Positions 16,401 through 24,732 of a stretch of DNA of 32,860 nt are shown one piece after another. Position numbers and translations under genes: made by a program. Source of the DNA: a virus. Where the stretch lies: positions 1 to 32,860 of IMG/VR virus record IMGVR_UViG_3300027771_000003; one strand, written 5' to 3'. Position 1 is the stretch's first letter, and every line of letters starts with the position of its first letter. The notes beneath the pieces were generated by a model, which was not told the origin of the DNA, did not search any database, and saw only the letters and a program-made list of their open reading frames with translations.

Positions 16401-16911
16401 CTATGGCCCTTTCACTGGCGCACATGATTGTCTTGTCGCGAATGATGAAACAGTTTCTATTGGAGATTTAGTGGTGGACCTTTCTTGTATCGCTAGGCGT
16501 GGTTTGTCTAACACACTTTTTTCTGTAGAGACTTCAAGCTCTGCAAATCAAGCAGCAGTGTTGGGCGTGATCGTAGCAAATAACGGCTTTTTATCAGACC
16601 GACAGCCAGCCGCTTTTATTGAAGAAATGACAAAGGATGGAATTGTTATGTCCTCAGATTATGAATCCGCTAAAAATAACTATCAGCTTATGGCGGTTAA
16701 CGCCGTTGGCGAAGGTCAAATAAATCTTGTCGGTGAAGCGGGCAATTTAGCCGCTGGCGATTTAATTGTGGCGAGTTCAACAGCAGGAAAAGGCATGAAA
16801 CAAGCCGATGATTTTGTCAGAAGTTATACCGTTGCGCGGGTGCGCGAATCAGTTTCTTTTAGCTCACCTAGCGAAGAAAAGCTAGTCGCTTGTATTTATA
16901 TGTGCGGCTAA
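13453..16911 (+). CDS. Central tail-tip protein (lambda J-like, with fibronectin III domains)
   Basis: A 1152-residue host-specificity type protein. The N-terminal 460 residues carry the structural hub, starting with hydrophobic/acidic segments and SNISARPIIYGQRKVGGTRV. Residues about 473-674 form two fibronectin type III-like domains. An Ala-rich helical region follows at about 783-819, then a GAFIKTGTIQAASIIAGTI segment typical of J-like proteins. The last 220 residues form a compact domain with GDLVVD, VLGVI and AAGDLIVASSTAGKGMKQ, probably receptor-contacting. ATG 13453 overlaps the upstream stop; GTG 13438 is in frame but inside the preceding gene. Confidence 0.88.
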   Translation: MGLFSFVGDIIDFVGDIGQTIIDITVDALGDVVGWLVNIPSMDDLEAKYKGTLVNKQSNISARPIIYGQRKVGGTRVFMATSGDDNTYLYIVLDLCEGEIHSIGDIYINDVISTDSKFSGLVTINKYLGTDSQAVDPMLLAASIGWTSAHKLSGVAYLAVRLKWDQETFSGIPTIHAVVQGKKVYDPRTSATATVALSSNPALCLRDYLTNSRYGKGLAASFIDDTLFNAAANKCDVLVTSHSGGSGTQKIFECNGVIDTENTVLINAKNLLSSMRGLMLYRQGLYGLVIEDEGSSTFSFDESHIIGGLSIQSESKKTKFNRIIATFPNPDANWQMDQIEYPVAGSSEEAGYLTEDGGIELVKQIDLPTTTNIYTARDIAEIALKRSRNGLIVSFTATSEALSVSVGDIVSITNSTPAWSAKPFRVLKLSLNSDGTVSLTLIEHQDSIYPWSTKTEADNIPDTNLPNPFSVVAPTSLAISTGATHYLLQTDGAMLVRANVTWTASVDQFVTQYVVQWKYASDSVYANDVTTSAATAYISGFKTGESIDVRVKAVSALGVSSAWLIVSGTSVTAYATAPALPTGFTATAKQGAIELNWTNPADVDFAYIEINRHTSNSQGASSLFVKTSNTTIIDQVGESTTRYYWARAFNRSGISSAWTSVAYATSTSYPVVDPTMTHTGLVYYASNQASAPATPSASSYSFATGAITGLTSGWSITPPVLNIGQTGKYWSSRWAVEETTSGGGTGTPTFQTAVAQFTFDGVVTFSNSTTLTDGSNSINATSFDAAGAAAAAQAASDAVGSATQARIDAIAAAATDASTKKTEAIAAANLTLSQTLASKVYAPSTTEINGAFIKTGTIQAASIIAGTITGWTFNGGTMAIGTGNTPSFKAFEVNAAGAVWTDGIIGGIFSGSNLNVSTAPAITGVTRQAHPALFGQVPSNHASTSAHGIRGTNFYAVGTRVQTSGLIGAANGFDFYAEGAGSNYGPFTGAHDCLVANDETVSIGDLVVDLSCIARRGLSNTLFSVETSSSANQAAVLGVIVANNGFLSDRQPAAFIEEMTKDGIVMSSDYESAKNNYQLMAVNAVGEGQINLVGEAGNLAAGDLIVASSTAGKGMKQADDFVRSYTVARVRESVSFSSPSEEKLVACIYMCG

Positions 16912-16940
16912 AATTTAGTTATTAATAGAAAGGAAATACC

Positions 16941-17327
16941 ATGAGTGAATTATCAAACTTCTTAGAAGATAAGTTTTTGGATGTAACCCTTAAAGGTGGT
17001 ACTGCTTACAATGTAAGTACGCCTCACCTAGCTTTATTTATTACCGACCCAACTGATGCGGGTTCTGGTACTGAATGCAGTTGGTCAGGCTATGCGCGTC
17101 AAACTATGGCGTTTGGCACAATCAGCGGTGGCAGTGTTACAACATCAAGTGAAATTACATTTCCACCCGTTGCTGGTTCAGATGTAACCATCACCCATAT
17201 TGGTGTTTATGATGCGTTAACTAACGGGAATCTCCTGTACCACACAAGCCTCGATAGTTCAAAAGTGCTAGCGGCAACCGACACCATGAGTGTGGCTGCT
17301 GGCGGTGTTTCGGTAACACTAAGCTAG
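16941..17327 (+). CDS. Tail fibre-associated protein
   Basis: A 128-residue beta-rich protein behind AAAGGAAA (16929-16936). The segments LALFITDPTDAGSGTECSWS and GYARQTMAFGT, then THIGVYDALTNGNLLYHTSL, match a family common next to phage fibre genes. Its exact place in the tip is unknown. It ends one base before the next gene. Confidence 0.75.
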   Translation: MSELSNFLEDKFLDVTLKGGTAYNVSTPHLALFITDPTDAGSGTECSWSGYARQTMAFGTISGGSVTTSSEITFPPVAGSDVTITHIGVYDALTNGNLLYHTSLDSSKVLAATDTMSVAAGGVSVTLS

Positions 17328-17328
17328 T

Positions 17329-18537
17329 ATGAACTTCGCCTCTCTCAATAGTTTTTCATTAGGAGGATACCCTCAGCTTTCGCAGTATTTAACTGCGAGT
17401 GTTGAGTGTGTTTGTACTGTTTCAACCGTGGGGAGGCGTGTAAGAAGTTTAGAAGCATCCGTTGATTGTAATGGAGTAGTTCAAGCAAATGCGGTAAGGG
17501 TAGCTAATCCAACGGCTCAAGTTACAGCCTCGGCTAGTGCGTCCTCCACCGCTATTAGATTAGTCTCGTTCAACTCAGCCGTTAACGGGTCAGCGTCTAC
17601 TAGCGCACAAGCTAAACGTACAGCTTGGGCTTCTGGTGGGGTTGTATCAAGTGCCGCATTATCGGCAGTAGGTAGTAATGCAACGACATTATCTGCTTCG
17701 ATTAATGTAACGGGCGCAACACTTACTATTGCAATTCGCAGCGCAGAGGCTTTGGCATCAATTAGTGTCTCAGCTTCTGTCAGCGCGATAGCTCATAAAT
17801 CTAAACCGATAGTAGGCCATTTTAATGGTTCTACTAATGTTACAGCAGCGGCAAATCGAATTGTAAACGCTAGCGCAGATGTAAGCTCATCAACAGATTT
17901 GAAAGTTTCAGTACCCCAGTTTCTTTCTGCAAGTGGTTCCATATCTAGTAGCGCATCAGTCCAAGTGGCTGGCACTAAGATTGTCACTACACAAGGTTCT
18001 ATAAACGGCAGCTTATCGACACAAGCGGTAGGCATACGAGTAGCGGTTGCACAAGGTTCTATATCTGGAAGTGATGCTGTAGTAGAAGCGGCATCTTTGA
18101 AGACGTTGACTTTACTAAGTGATGTAACCGCAAACGCGACAGTAGATGTATCAGCCAAGAAGACAGTCTACACGCAAAGCTCTATAACGAGCGTTGCAGA
18201 AGTTCAGACGATTGGCACAAAGGTTGTCTCTATTTCTGGTTCTGCAACAGGTAACGCATCTGCTCAATCTGTTGGCGTTAGAGGTGCTAATATTAATGGA
18301 CAAGTTTTTGTTGTTGGAAGTGTAGCAGCAAACTCTATCCGAGGCGTAATTGGTGATGCTTCTATTTATGCGTCTGCTTCCTCAACAGCAATAAGCTATA
18401 GAAACAGACTAATAAGCGGCTCTATAACAGCGACAGGAATATCAGTTGTTGGCGCTGCATACGTTAATATTTGGAGCGTTGCACCAATCCATAGGAAGGT
18501 CGTAGTAGGGTTGGAACATAGAACCGTAATAGGATAG
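17329..18537 (+). CDS. Tail fibre shaft made of 20-residue repeats
   Basis: A 402-residue protein whose short N-terminus (MNFASLNSFSLGG) resembles the attachment ends of phage fibres. Residues 21-381 are almost entirely tandem 20-residue units, about 18 of them, of the type x-x-G-S-[I/V]-x-x-x-A-x-[V/T]-x-A-x-[A/G]-x-[K/R]-x-V-x. The spacing is exact apart from one extra residue near 261. A short unrelated end, IHRKVVVGLEHRTVIG, follows. It is very rich in Ala, Ser, Val and Thr, and would fit a beta-solenoid or trimeric shaft. It lies between fibre genes. Confidence 0.75.
   Translation: MNFASLNSFSLGGYPQLSQYLTASVECVCTVSTVGRRVRSLEASVDCNGVVQANAVRVANPTAQVTASASASSTAIRLVSFNSAVNGSASTSAQAKRTAWASGGVVSSAALSAVGSNATTLSASINVTGATLTIAIRSAEALASISVSASVSAIAHKSKPIVGHFNGSTNVTAAANRIVNASADVSSSTDLKVSVPQFLSASGSISSSASVQVAGTKIVTTQGSINGSLSTQAVGIRVAVAQGSISGSDAVVEAASLKTLTLLSDVTANATVDVSAKKTVYTQSSITSVAEVQTIGTKVVSISGSATGNASAQSVGVRGANINGQVFVVGSVAANSIRGVIGDASIYASASSTAISYRNRLISGSITATGISVVGAAYVNIWSVAPIHRKVVVGLEHRTVIG
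17389..18471 (+). repeat. About 18 tandem 60-bp (20-codon) repeats within the fibre gene
   Basis: Units start at residues 21, 41, 61, 81 and so on to 241, then 262, 282, 302, 322, 342 and 362. Clear examples are residues 201-205 ASGSI, 221-225 TQGSI, 241-245 AQGSI, 282-286 TQSSI and 362-366 ISGSI, each followed about 12 residues later by a Lys or Arg. DNA identity between units is low except CACAAGGTTCTATA, present at two adjacent units, so the repeat is ancient and conserved at protein level. Confidence 0.75.
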
Positions 18538-18587
18538 TTCCATTTGAAAATACAACGCATAAATTTGAATTTAGAAGGCCGCAAATA

Positions 18588-18860
18588 ATGGACGTTTTCG
18601 TTAAACAACCCGCAGACACACTCGATTATGGTGTCAATTTAGTAAAGTGGTTAGCAAAGGACGATACGGTAAGCGGGGCAACAGCTACCGTTTCACCATC
18701 TGGTCTAACTATTGCTGTTACACAAACAACAAGCACTGAGCCGAAAATATGGGCTAGTGGTGGCGTTGATGGTACTGAATACCAAATCACGTTAACCGTA
18801 GTGACTACAGGCGGCAGAACAAAAGAATTTGAGTTTAAAATTGTAACTTTGGAACAATAA
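18588..18860 (+). CDS. Small fibre-tail adaptor-like protein
   Basis: A 90-residue protein starting [20 protein letters not shown] and ending in a beta-rich [20 protein letters not shown]. The KxPxxxLDYxVxxxxWL pattern, then a Ser/Thr-rich middle and a TxGGR strand, is typical of small phage fibre-tail adaptor proteins that link a fibre to the tip. It lies directly between two fibre genes and stops two bases before the next start, agreeing with that role. Confidence 0.68.
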   Translation: MDVFVKQPADTLDYGVNLVKWLAKDDTVSGATATVSPSGLTIAVTQTTSTEPKIWASGGVDGTEYQITLTVVTTGGRTKEFEFKIVTLEQ

Positions 18861-18861
18861 A

Positions 18862-21264
18862 ATGAGCTTCGTTAATAATGTAAATTCAACACTCAACGCC
18901 AGCGCAACATCCAGTGCGACTAGCCTGCAAATTGTTAAAGCCGTTAGTCCGTATAACGACCCGCCAGCAAGCGGAAAGATTACGCTAATGGATAGTTTGA
19001 GTAGCCCGACTAAGATTGAGATTATCGCTTATACAGGCCGCACAGATAACACGACTTATTGGACGCTTACTGGTTGCACTAGAGCCTCAGAATCGACTAC
19101 AGCCTCATCGTGGACCGCAGGCGATAACGCCATTCAAGCATTTACAGCGGGTGATGCGGCAGAAATGCTCACCTCAATAAATAACGATGATTGGGTAGGT
19201 ACTGACCTAGCAATAGATAACGGTGGCACAGGTGCTTCTAGCGCCTCTGCTGCTCGTAACAATTTAGGTGTAGAGATCGGTGTTGATGTGCTATCCCCTA
19301 CAGGCGATGGCTCAAGTCTAACAGGCATTAGCTCATCTCCAATTATTAAGCCAACAATTACCAGCCCAACAACAGGGGCAACGGGTACAGCAGTAGCTAT
19401 TAATATTACAGGTAGTGGTTATGCTACTACTGCCCTATTCTCAGGCGCTCACGCTAGTTCTGTACTAGAGATAGCAAGTGATTCAGGGTTCGTAACTATT
19501 GTTGAAACAGAAACATCGGGATTAGAGAGCCTTACTACTAGCTCACTATTGCGACTCACTCAATACTTCGCTCGATTAAAGTACATCAGTGATAATCATA
19601 GTTCAGAGTGGAGTGACACTGTTAGCTTTACAACAATGCAGGCGGGTATAACAACCCCAAGCATTACATCCCCTGCAAACTCAGCAATAGATTTGCTACA
19701 AAAAGTAGACGTAACAACCTCTGCATTCTCAGGATTTGGACACGCAGAAACGCACCTAAGTACAGATTGGCAGATAGCTACTGATGCAGGATTTTCAACT
19801 GTAATAACATCCAGTATTTCTGATTTATCAAATTTAGTGGCATGGACATCTGACAATCTGCAAGTTTCAACAGTGTATTACATTCGGGCTAGGTACAAAT
19901 CTACCAGCTTTACCTCTGAGTATAGCGCAACAGTCAGCTTTACCACTAAGTCTGAATTTACAGCACCTATTGGCACTACAGGCGCACTTGGTTTTTCAGT
20001 TGCACCCTGTTCAGAAAACTTTGCGTCACTTGGCTTATCTGCATTATCAGGAACAAGTACAGCAGGGCATGACGAATACGGCAACTATCAACACACTAAC
20101 GGCTCAATCGTTTGCTGGATGCCAAAAGGCTACTATCGAGTGGGCAATAGTTCAGCAGCTAAATTCTCAACCTACGGCGCTAACACGCTAGAGATTGTTG
20201 GCACAGACACCTATGCCACCGAAGCCTTAGCTAATGTTGATGGGTTTGTTTTACATCGTGTATTCATTGACGGCGGTGCTGAAAAAGCAGGCGTATTTGT
20301 AGATAAATACAGAAACTCTAAGAGCGCCTCAAACGCCAATATTGCGGTCTCTGTTAAAAATGGCAACCCAATAAGCTTGACTAAAAACTTAGGCTACACA
20401 CCATCTTCTACCATGACAGGCTGTACTGGAATCTTCGCCGATGCCATCACGCTGGCTAGAGCGCGTGGCGCAGGCTGGAATAGCCAAAGCATATTTGTAA
20501 CGGGCTGGTTGATGATGGTGTCAGTTGCTCAAGGCCAAAATGCAGCGAATACAACAAACGTGGCTTGGTACGACAGTGGATTAACCACTAACTTTCCGAA
20601 GGGCGCTAATAACTCGTCTTTGCGAGATGTTAACGACACAAGCGTATTGTACACAGCCTCGCCAGATGAAGCAGAAAAGGGCTTAACAGGTTCAGGCGTT
20701 CCCTTTGCTAAAACCACGCACAATGGTGCAAACAATGGCGTTGCTGATGTGAACGGTTTGATGTATGAGGCTTTGATTGGCTACACAAACTATGGCGCAA
20801 ACGCTACAGACACCGCTGACAATACTACCACCACAGCTTACCTGCTAAAAACCACTACAGCTCTGAAAGACTTAACGGCAGGCTGGAATGGGGCAACGGA
20901 TGCGTTTGGTGTGGCGGGAACTTTAGCTACACGCTATGACGCTATCACTGTGCCTATTAGTGTTAATACGACTGGATGGATTTACTGGGGTAGCGGCACA
21001 AATGCAGTGTTTGACTCTGTAGCTACAGGCGTAGGGCGTGATTTGTGTGGTTTCTTACCGAAAGATAATAATGCTTATGATGCAACGGGCATCAATATGT
21101 TAGGTAATGACGGAGCGTATAAAACGAACCGAGCAAACTTGATGCCGCTTGCTTGTGGCCATTGGGGCAACGTTGCGCTAGCGGGCGTTGGCTTTCGCTT
21201 TTTTGCAAACGTTCGCTCGACTGACAACAAGCGTGCTGGCTTTCGGGGCGTGGCCTATGTCTAG
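18862..21264 (+). CDS. Large tail fibre / receptor-binding protein
   Basis: An 800-residue protein. The N-terminus ([20 protein letters not shown]) is followed by [20 protein letters not shown] near residue 118, a motif frequent in tail fibres. Two fibronectin III-like domains lie at about 160-255 and 260-365, each ending in ...VSFTT. The C-terminal 420 residues form a globular region ending AGFRGVAYV, which is typical of the tips of phage fibre proteins and probably contacts the receptor. It is the second large adhesin of this phage, besides the tail-tip protein. Confidence 0.82.
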   Translation: MSFVNNVNSTLNASATSSATSLQIVKAVSPYNDPPASGKITLMDSLSSPTKIEIIAYTGRTDNTTYWTLTGCTRASESTTASSWTAGDNAIQAFTAGDAAEMLTSINNDDWVGTDLAIDNGGTGASSASAARNNLGVEIGVDVLSPTGDGSSLTGISSSPIIKPTITSPTTGATGTAVAINITGSGYATTALFSGAHASSVLEIASDSGFVTIVETETSGLESLTTSSLLRLTQYFARLKYISDNHSSEWSDTVSFTTMQAGITTPSITSPANSAIDLLQKVDVTTSAFSGFGHAETHLSTDWQIATDAGFSTVITSSISDLSNLVAWTSDNLQVSTVYYIRARYKSTSFTSEYSATVSFTTKSEFTAPIGTTGALGFSVAPCSENFASLGLSALSGTSTAGHDEYGNYQHTNGSIVCWMPKGYYRVGNSSAAKFSTYGANTLEIVGTDTYATEALANVDGFVLHRVFIDGGAEKAGVFVDKYRNSKSASNANIAVSVKNGNPISLTKNLGYTPSSTMTGCTGIFADAITLARARGAGWNSQSIFVTGWLMMVSVAQGQNAANTTNVAWYDSGLTTNFPKGANNSSLRDVNDTSVLYTASPDEAEKGLTGSGVPFAKTTHNGANNGVADVNGLMYEALIGYTNYGANATDTADNTTTTAYLLKTTTALKDLTAGWNGATDAFGVAGTLATRYDAITVPISVNTTGWIYWGSGTNAVFDSVATGVGRDLCGFLPKDNNAYDATGINMLGNDGAYKTNRANLMPLACGHWGNVALAGVGFRFFANVRSTDNKRAGFRGVAYV

Positions 21265-21307
21265 TCACTTTGTAGGTGCGGCGATAGCCGTACTGTAAAC
21301 AATATGA

Positions 21308-21338
21308 TTAGCGTTACATCAATAATGGGCAACGCTAA
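21308..21338 (+). other. 8-bp inverted repeat in the 121-base gap after the fibre gene
   Basis: TTAGCGTT (21308-21315) and AACGCTAA (21331-21338) are perfect inverted copies with a 15-base loop. No T-run follows, so it is not a clear terminator. It could limit transcription into the lysis genes or protect mRNA. Nothing else is recognised in the gap except the AGGAGAG ribosome site before 21386. Confidence 0.4.
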
Positions 21339-21385
21339 ACGAACAGCAACCTATTCATATTTTAAATACAAGTTAGGAGAGCATT

Positions 21386-21937
21386 ATGCACTACAAGTAT
21401 AGGGAAGTTTCAACAGTAGGTCCGTTCGGCACATCGCTAACATCCCGCTGTGATGATGCACTAATGCTCGGCAAAATTGGGGAGTTCAGTTATTTGTACT
21501 CACTATTGCCCGTTGATCTAACTGCCCAGTTTCCAGAAATTGAGATGCAAGAAGTCACACTAACGGCTGATGAGTTAGCAGCGCTTAAAAGCAACGCAAC
21601 ATTACAGTTATACAAAAACTCAGCACGAGACAAGATCCGCAAGATCAAATCACTGGAAGATGATCTAACTGATCTGAAACAGATTGTGCAGTTTATATCA
21701 CGCGGATTATCAAGCATCTGGGTAACGCTACCCGCAACTGCCAAAAGTGCAAACCCGTATAAAACCATCTTTGACGATTTCACACTCGCGCTAACTGGTA
21801 TGGAATTGCGAGTTGATTTAGAAGCAGATGCCTCAACAACAATTACTAAGATTCTCTCTGATGAGGTTTTATTCGCAGCAATCGCTAAAGAAGAATATTT
21901 AGATAAATTCCATGACGCATCTGAAAGTAACATATAA
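21386..21937 (+). CDS. Protein of unknown function after the fibre gene
   Basis: A 183-residue protein behind TTAGGAGAG (21374-21382). It opens HYKYREVSTVGPFGTSLTSR and has a charged helix SARDKIRKIKSLEDDLTDLK in the middle. I recognise no domain. Genes in this spot often encode fibre assembly chaperones, and its size would suit that, but there is no motif to support it. Confidence 0.65.
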   Translation: MHYKYREVSTVGPFGTSLTSRCDDALMLGKIGEFSYLYSLLPVDLTAQFPEIEMQEVTLTADELAALKSNATLQLYKNSARDKIRKIKSLEDDLTDLKQIVQFISRGLSSIWVTLPATAKSANPYKTIFDDFTLALTGMELRVDLEADASTTITKILSDEVLFAAIAKEEYLDKFHDASESNI

Positions 21938-21949
21938 GGAATAATAAGC

Positions 21950-22417
21950 ATGAAATTATTACTAATCCCAGCAATCATTCTATTATCTGGCTGTGCCAGT
22001 GACGGTGACGTTGCACTTGATAAAAGTGTAGTTGAAGCTCAATTGGCTCAAAAGTCTCTACCTACATTTAGTATAACGTGCGTTACGGGGTGTGTCGCTG
22101 AGTACAACGACCCTAGTAAATCAGGTATCACACTACCTAAACGAACTAACGGTGCAGATGTAGCTATCTCAGCACTCGGTGTAGTGTCGGGCGCAATAGT
22201 TCCTGTAATCGCTGGTAAGGTTCTAGCAACCGCATTTAACGCGGCTGGCAATAAAGATTCGTATAACCAGACTGCAACGCCTACTGTTGTTAACCCTGTT
22301 GTAATAAAAGCAGACGCACCAGTTGTTGTTAACCCTGTTGTTGTTCCAGCTACGCCTCCAGTTATTGTTAATCCAGTGATTGTGCCAGCAGTACCCGTTG
22401 TACCCGTTGCTGAATAA
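21950..22417 (+). CDS. Phage lipoprotein with Pro/Val repeat tail
   Basis: A 155-residue precursor with a signal peptide and lipobox: KLLLIPAIILLSGC, with acylation expected at C15. A second Cys pair (CVTGC) follows near residue 44, and there is a hydrophobic stretch around 77-95. The last 45 residues are Pro/Val-rich, with three copies of a V-x-NPV unit, so the protein could span the periplasm or stick out from the membrane. In the lysis region an outer-membrane spanin is possible, but no partner inner-membrane spanin is evident. Superinfection exclusion is the other common role for phage lipoproteins. Confidence 0.72.
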   Translation: MKLLLIPAIILLSGCASDGDVALDKSVVEAQLAQKSLPTFSITCVTGCVAEYNDPSKSGITLPKRTNGADVAISALGVVSGAIVPVIAGKVLATAFNAAGNKDSYNQTATPTVVNPVVIKADAPVVVNPVVVPATPPVIVNPVIVPAVPVVPVAE

Positions 22418-22450
22418 CTACATACATTAAAACTTAGGTAAGGAATAAGA

Positions 22451-22723
22451 ATGGAATCCAGCGCACGTTTTGACAGGCTTGAGGATAAGATCGATAAGCT
22501 CACCGATGCAATGTCACTACTAATTAAACATGGCACTAAAATAGAAACTTTAGAAGCCCACAACAACACCCAAGACACGCGCCTAAATAAGCACAGTAGC
22601 GAGATTGATGAAAACAAAATTGCAATCGTTTTGCAGGGTAAAACCAGCAGCTCAAACGAGTGGTTTGTTCGTATTCTGATTGCAGCCTTAGTCTCTGCTG
22701 CGGCCTTTATATTAAGGAGCTAG
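22451..22723 (+). CDS. XhlA-like holin-associated membrane protein
   Basis: A 90-residue protein with a long N-terminal coiled coil (FDRLEDKIDKLTDAMSLLIK, then TKIETLEAHNNTQDTRLNKH) and one C-terminal transmembrane segment (about residues 70-88, ending FILRS). This is the layout of hemolysin XhlA-type proteins that accompany holins. It lies upstream of the lysozyme and holin. GTAAGGAA (22438-22445) is its ribosome site. It may be a regulator or second holin. Confidence 0.75.
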   Translation: MESSARFDRLEDKIDKLTDAMSLLIKHGTKIETLEAHNNTQDTRLNKHSSEIDENKIAIVLQGKTSSSNEWFVRILIAALVSAAAFILRS

Positions 22724-22725
22724 TC

Positions 22726-23901
22726 ATGGATTTAGAGAGTTTGAAGCAGTTCGCAACAGAACGTCAGGGTCAGATTATTGACGCTGTTATAAAATACGGC
22801 AATCAATCTTTAGCATCAAAAGCTCTAAAAATTAATCTAAGAACGCTAACGCGCTCACTAAAAAGAGTTACAGATCGTGCCTCAAGACAAGGATGGTCGC
22901 CAGAGCATGATTACACTCACCCCGTCCCATCTACCCATCAGGCGCTAGGAGTGTCAACCTACTACGACCTTCAAACAGGGGAACCACTGCGTCAGTGGGT
23001 TAAAAGTTCACTCAGAAAAGAGAGCCTTGTGGCTGACTTGCAGGGCGTGGCAGACGGTTTAAGCCAAGAGTTAACCAAGTACAAGCCTTTACCATTCACG
23101 CCTGACAAGGGCGTTAAAGAGCGACTAGCTACCGTAATAATCGGGGATGCTCACATAGGAATGTTGGTTAAGCGGAATTACGGTGGAGGTGATTGGGATT
23201 TATCCATTGCAGAAAAGGTGACGTTGCAGGCCATTAAGCAACTCATAACTAACTGCGGTAAAGGCACTGAGTTTTTGCTTTTAAACGTGGGTGACTTTTT
23301 ACATTGCAATACCCCCAATATCACTGCCGCAGGGACGAGCCTTGATAGCTCAGGTCATTGGATTGATTCGGTTGAGTCAGCCGTTAGAATCTATCGACAA
23401 GCCGTTGATTGGGCCTTAGAACTGAATCAGAAAGTAACTCTCTTAAATACCCGTGGCAATCACGATGAAGACCTAAGCATGGTCGTAAACTCTATGTTAT
23501 CCGTCTTTTATGAAGATCAACCCAGAGTGTGCGTTTTAAATAATACGTCCAAATTCATGCACTACCAATACCACCGCGTACTTCTGACAAGTCACCACGG
23601 AGACAAGGGCATTAAACATCAGCGCATCTATGAATATTTCACAAGGAACCATGCCAAGCTATGGGGTGAGACCACGGCTAGATATTGTCACCTCGGCCAC
23701 ATACACCACAAACAGCAGTCCGAGGTGGGCGGGGCTATGTTGTTTGAAAGCTGGAACAGCCTCGCAGCCGTTGACGAATACCACCACCAAGCGGGTTACG
23801 GTTCAGGACGTTCAATGTCTGCCGTGATCTACGACCCAGTGTGGGGAGAAACCCAAAGATTTAGAGTAGGTATAACTCAGTTATACGATGAGTGCGCGTG
23901 A
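22726..23901 (+). CDS. Calcineurin-like metallophosphoesterase with N-terminal HTH
   Basis: A 391-residue protein starting at ATG 22726 behind AAGGAGC (22714-22720). Residues about 10-45 look like a helix-turn-helix (AVIKYGNQSLASKALKINLR). From about 135 on it has every calcineurin-type metal motif in order: GDAHIG, LNVGDFLH, TRGNHDED (near 243), LTSHHGDKG and CHLGHIHHK (near 323). It should be a two-metal phosphoesterase acting on DNA, RNA or nucleotides. Its place between a holin-like protein and the endolysin is unusual; it may act on host nucleic acids or as a late nuclease. Confidence 0.85.
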   Translation: MDLESLKQFATERQGQIIDAVIKYGNQSLASKALKINLRTLTRSLKRVTDRASRQGWSPEHDYTHPVPSTHQALGVSTYYDLQTGEPLRQWVKSSLRKESLVADLQGVADGLSQELTKYKPLPFTPDKGVKERLATVIIGDAHIGMLVKRNYGGGDWDLSIAEKVTLQAIKQLITNCGKGTEFLLLNVGDFLHCNTPNITAAGTSLDSSGHWIDSVESAVRIYRQAVDWALELNQKVTLLNTRGNHDEDLSMVVNSMLSVFYEDQPRVCVLNNTSKFMHYQYHRVLLTSHHGDKGIKHQRIYEYFTRNHAKLWGETTARYCHLGHIHHKQQSEVGGAMLFESWNSLAAVDEYHHQAGYGSGRSMSAVIYDPVWGETQRFRVGITQLYDECA

Positions 23902-23903
23902 CC

Positions 23904-24317
23904 ATGATTATTGAAATGCTTCGGAAACATGAGGGCGTGGAGACTCACGCTTATGTAGATACAGTTGGTAAGACCACGATAGGTGTAGGCCGTAATATCG
24001 ACCCTAAAGGCGGCTTAGGCTTGTCTAGTGACGAGATCAACTACCTATTAGCCAATGACGTTAAGCGCGTTAATGCCGAGCTTGTAGCAGCGTTTAGTTG
24101 GTATAGGACGCTAGGCACTGCTCGCAAAGATGCCATTATGGATATGTGTTTTAACATGGGTTTGCCTCGCTTCAAGAAGTTTAAGAAAGCACTGGCAGGA
24201 ATGGCTAAGGGTGATTACAAAACAGCAGCGATAGAGTTCCTTGATAGTCGGTGGGCTAACCAAGTAGGCCAAAGGGCTATCACGGTCACGGACATTATCA
24301 GATCAGGAAAGTATTGA
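23904..24317 (+). CDS. T4-type lysozyme (GH24 endolysin)
   Basis: A 137-residue muramidase that cleaves peptidoglycan. It starts MIIEMLRKHEGVETHAYVDT, where E10 and D19, with T25 in TTIGVGRNI, form the Glu-Asp-Thr catalytic triad of T4 lysozyme. The MCFNMG motif and the C-terminal SRWANQVGQRA match the family, including a length near the 150-160 norm. There is no signal or SAR anchor, so it needs a holin to reach the cell wall. I prefer ATG 23904; GTG at 23892 and 23898 are in frame but inside the preceding gene. Confidence 0.92.
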   Translation: MIIEMLRKHEGVETHAYVDTVGKTTIGVGRNIDPKGGLGLSSDEINYLLANDVKRVNAELVAAFSWYRTLGTARKDAIMDMCFNMGLPRFKKFKKALAGMAKGDYKTAAIEFLDSRWANQVGQRAITVTDIIRSGKY

Positions 24318-24318
24318 T

Positions 24319-24720
24319 ATGGGCTGGCTTTCAAGTTTAATAGGTGGCGGCAGCGTAGTAGAACCTATTGTTGCTGTGGGCAATATCATAGATCAGATAT
24401 TTACCAGTGATCATGAACGTGAGCAAGCGGCTATCATTAAGCAGCGTTTGGCTATGCAGCCCGCTTTACTGCAAGCTGAGATCAGCAAGGTTCAAGCAGG
24501 CCATAGATCAACATTCGTAGCAGGGGCCAGACCGTTCCTTATGTGGGTATGTGGATTCGGGTTCCTATTTGCATTTGTGATCAACCCTATTCTCCAATGG
24601 CTTGCACCAGAACTTGGTTCGCCTGAACTACCCCTAGAAGCAATGATGGAACTCACCCTGGCTATGCTAGGTTTAGCAGGATTACGAACAGTAGAAAAAG
24701 TTAAAGGTCTTTCTAGATAA
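24319..24720 (+). CDS. 3TM-family holin
   Basis: A 133-residue membrane protein one base after the lysozyme stop. It has an N-terminal amphipathic region, a long helix (DHEREQAAIIKQRLAMQPAL), then GARPFLMWVCGFGFLF and two membrane spans (about 73-95 and 105-121), and ends with LRTVEKVKGLSR. The GxRPF and RTxEKxKG motifs are those of the Holin_3TM family. It is the likely pore former that times lysis. Confidence 0.88.
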   Translation: MGWLSSLIGGGSVVEPIVAVGNIIDQIFTSDHEREQAAIIKQRLAMQPALLQAEISKVQAGHRSTFVAGARPFLMWVCGFGFLFAFVINPILQWLAPELGSPELPLEAMMELTLAMLGLAGLRTVEKVKGLSR

Positions 24721-24732
24721 TTAGCGGGGAAT

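Noticed and set aside
17793-18158. 121-codon antisense frame in the fibre repeat gene
   Set aside because: The repetitive Ala/Ser codons keep the opposite strand open; the sense frame has exact 20-residue periodicity.
21490-21978. 162-codon antisense frame
   Set aside because: It lies opposite a plus-strand gene with a good ribosome site and has no recognisable domain.
22048-22617. 189-codon antisense frame opposite the lipoprotein and XhlA-like genes
   Set aside because: It arises from Val/Pro-rich codons on the plus strand; both plus-strand genes have ribosome sites and clear features.
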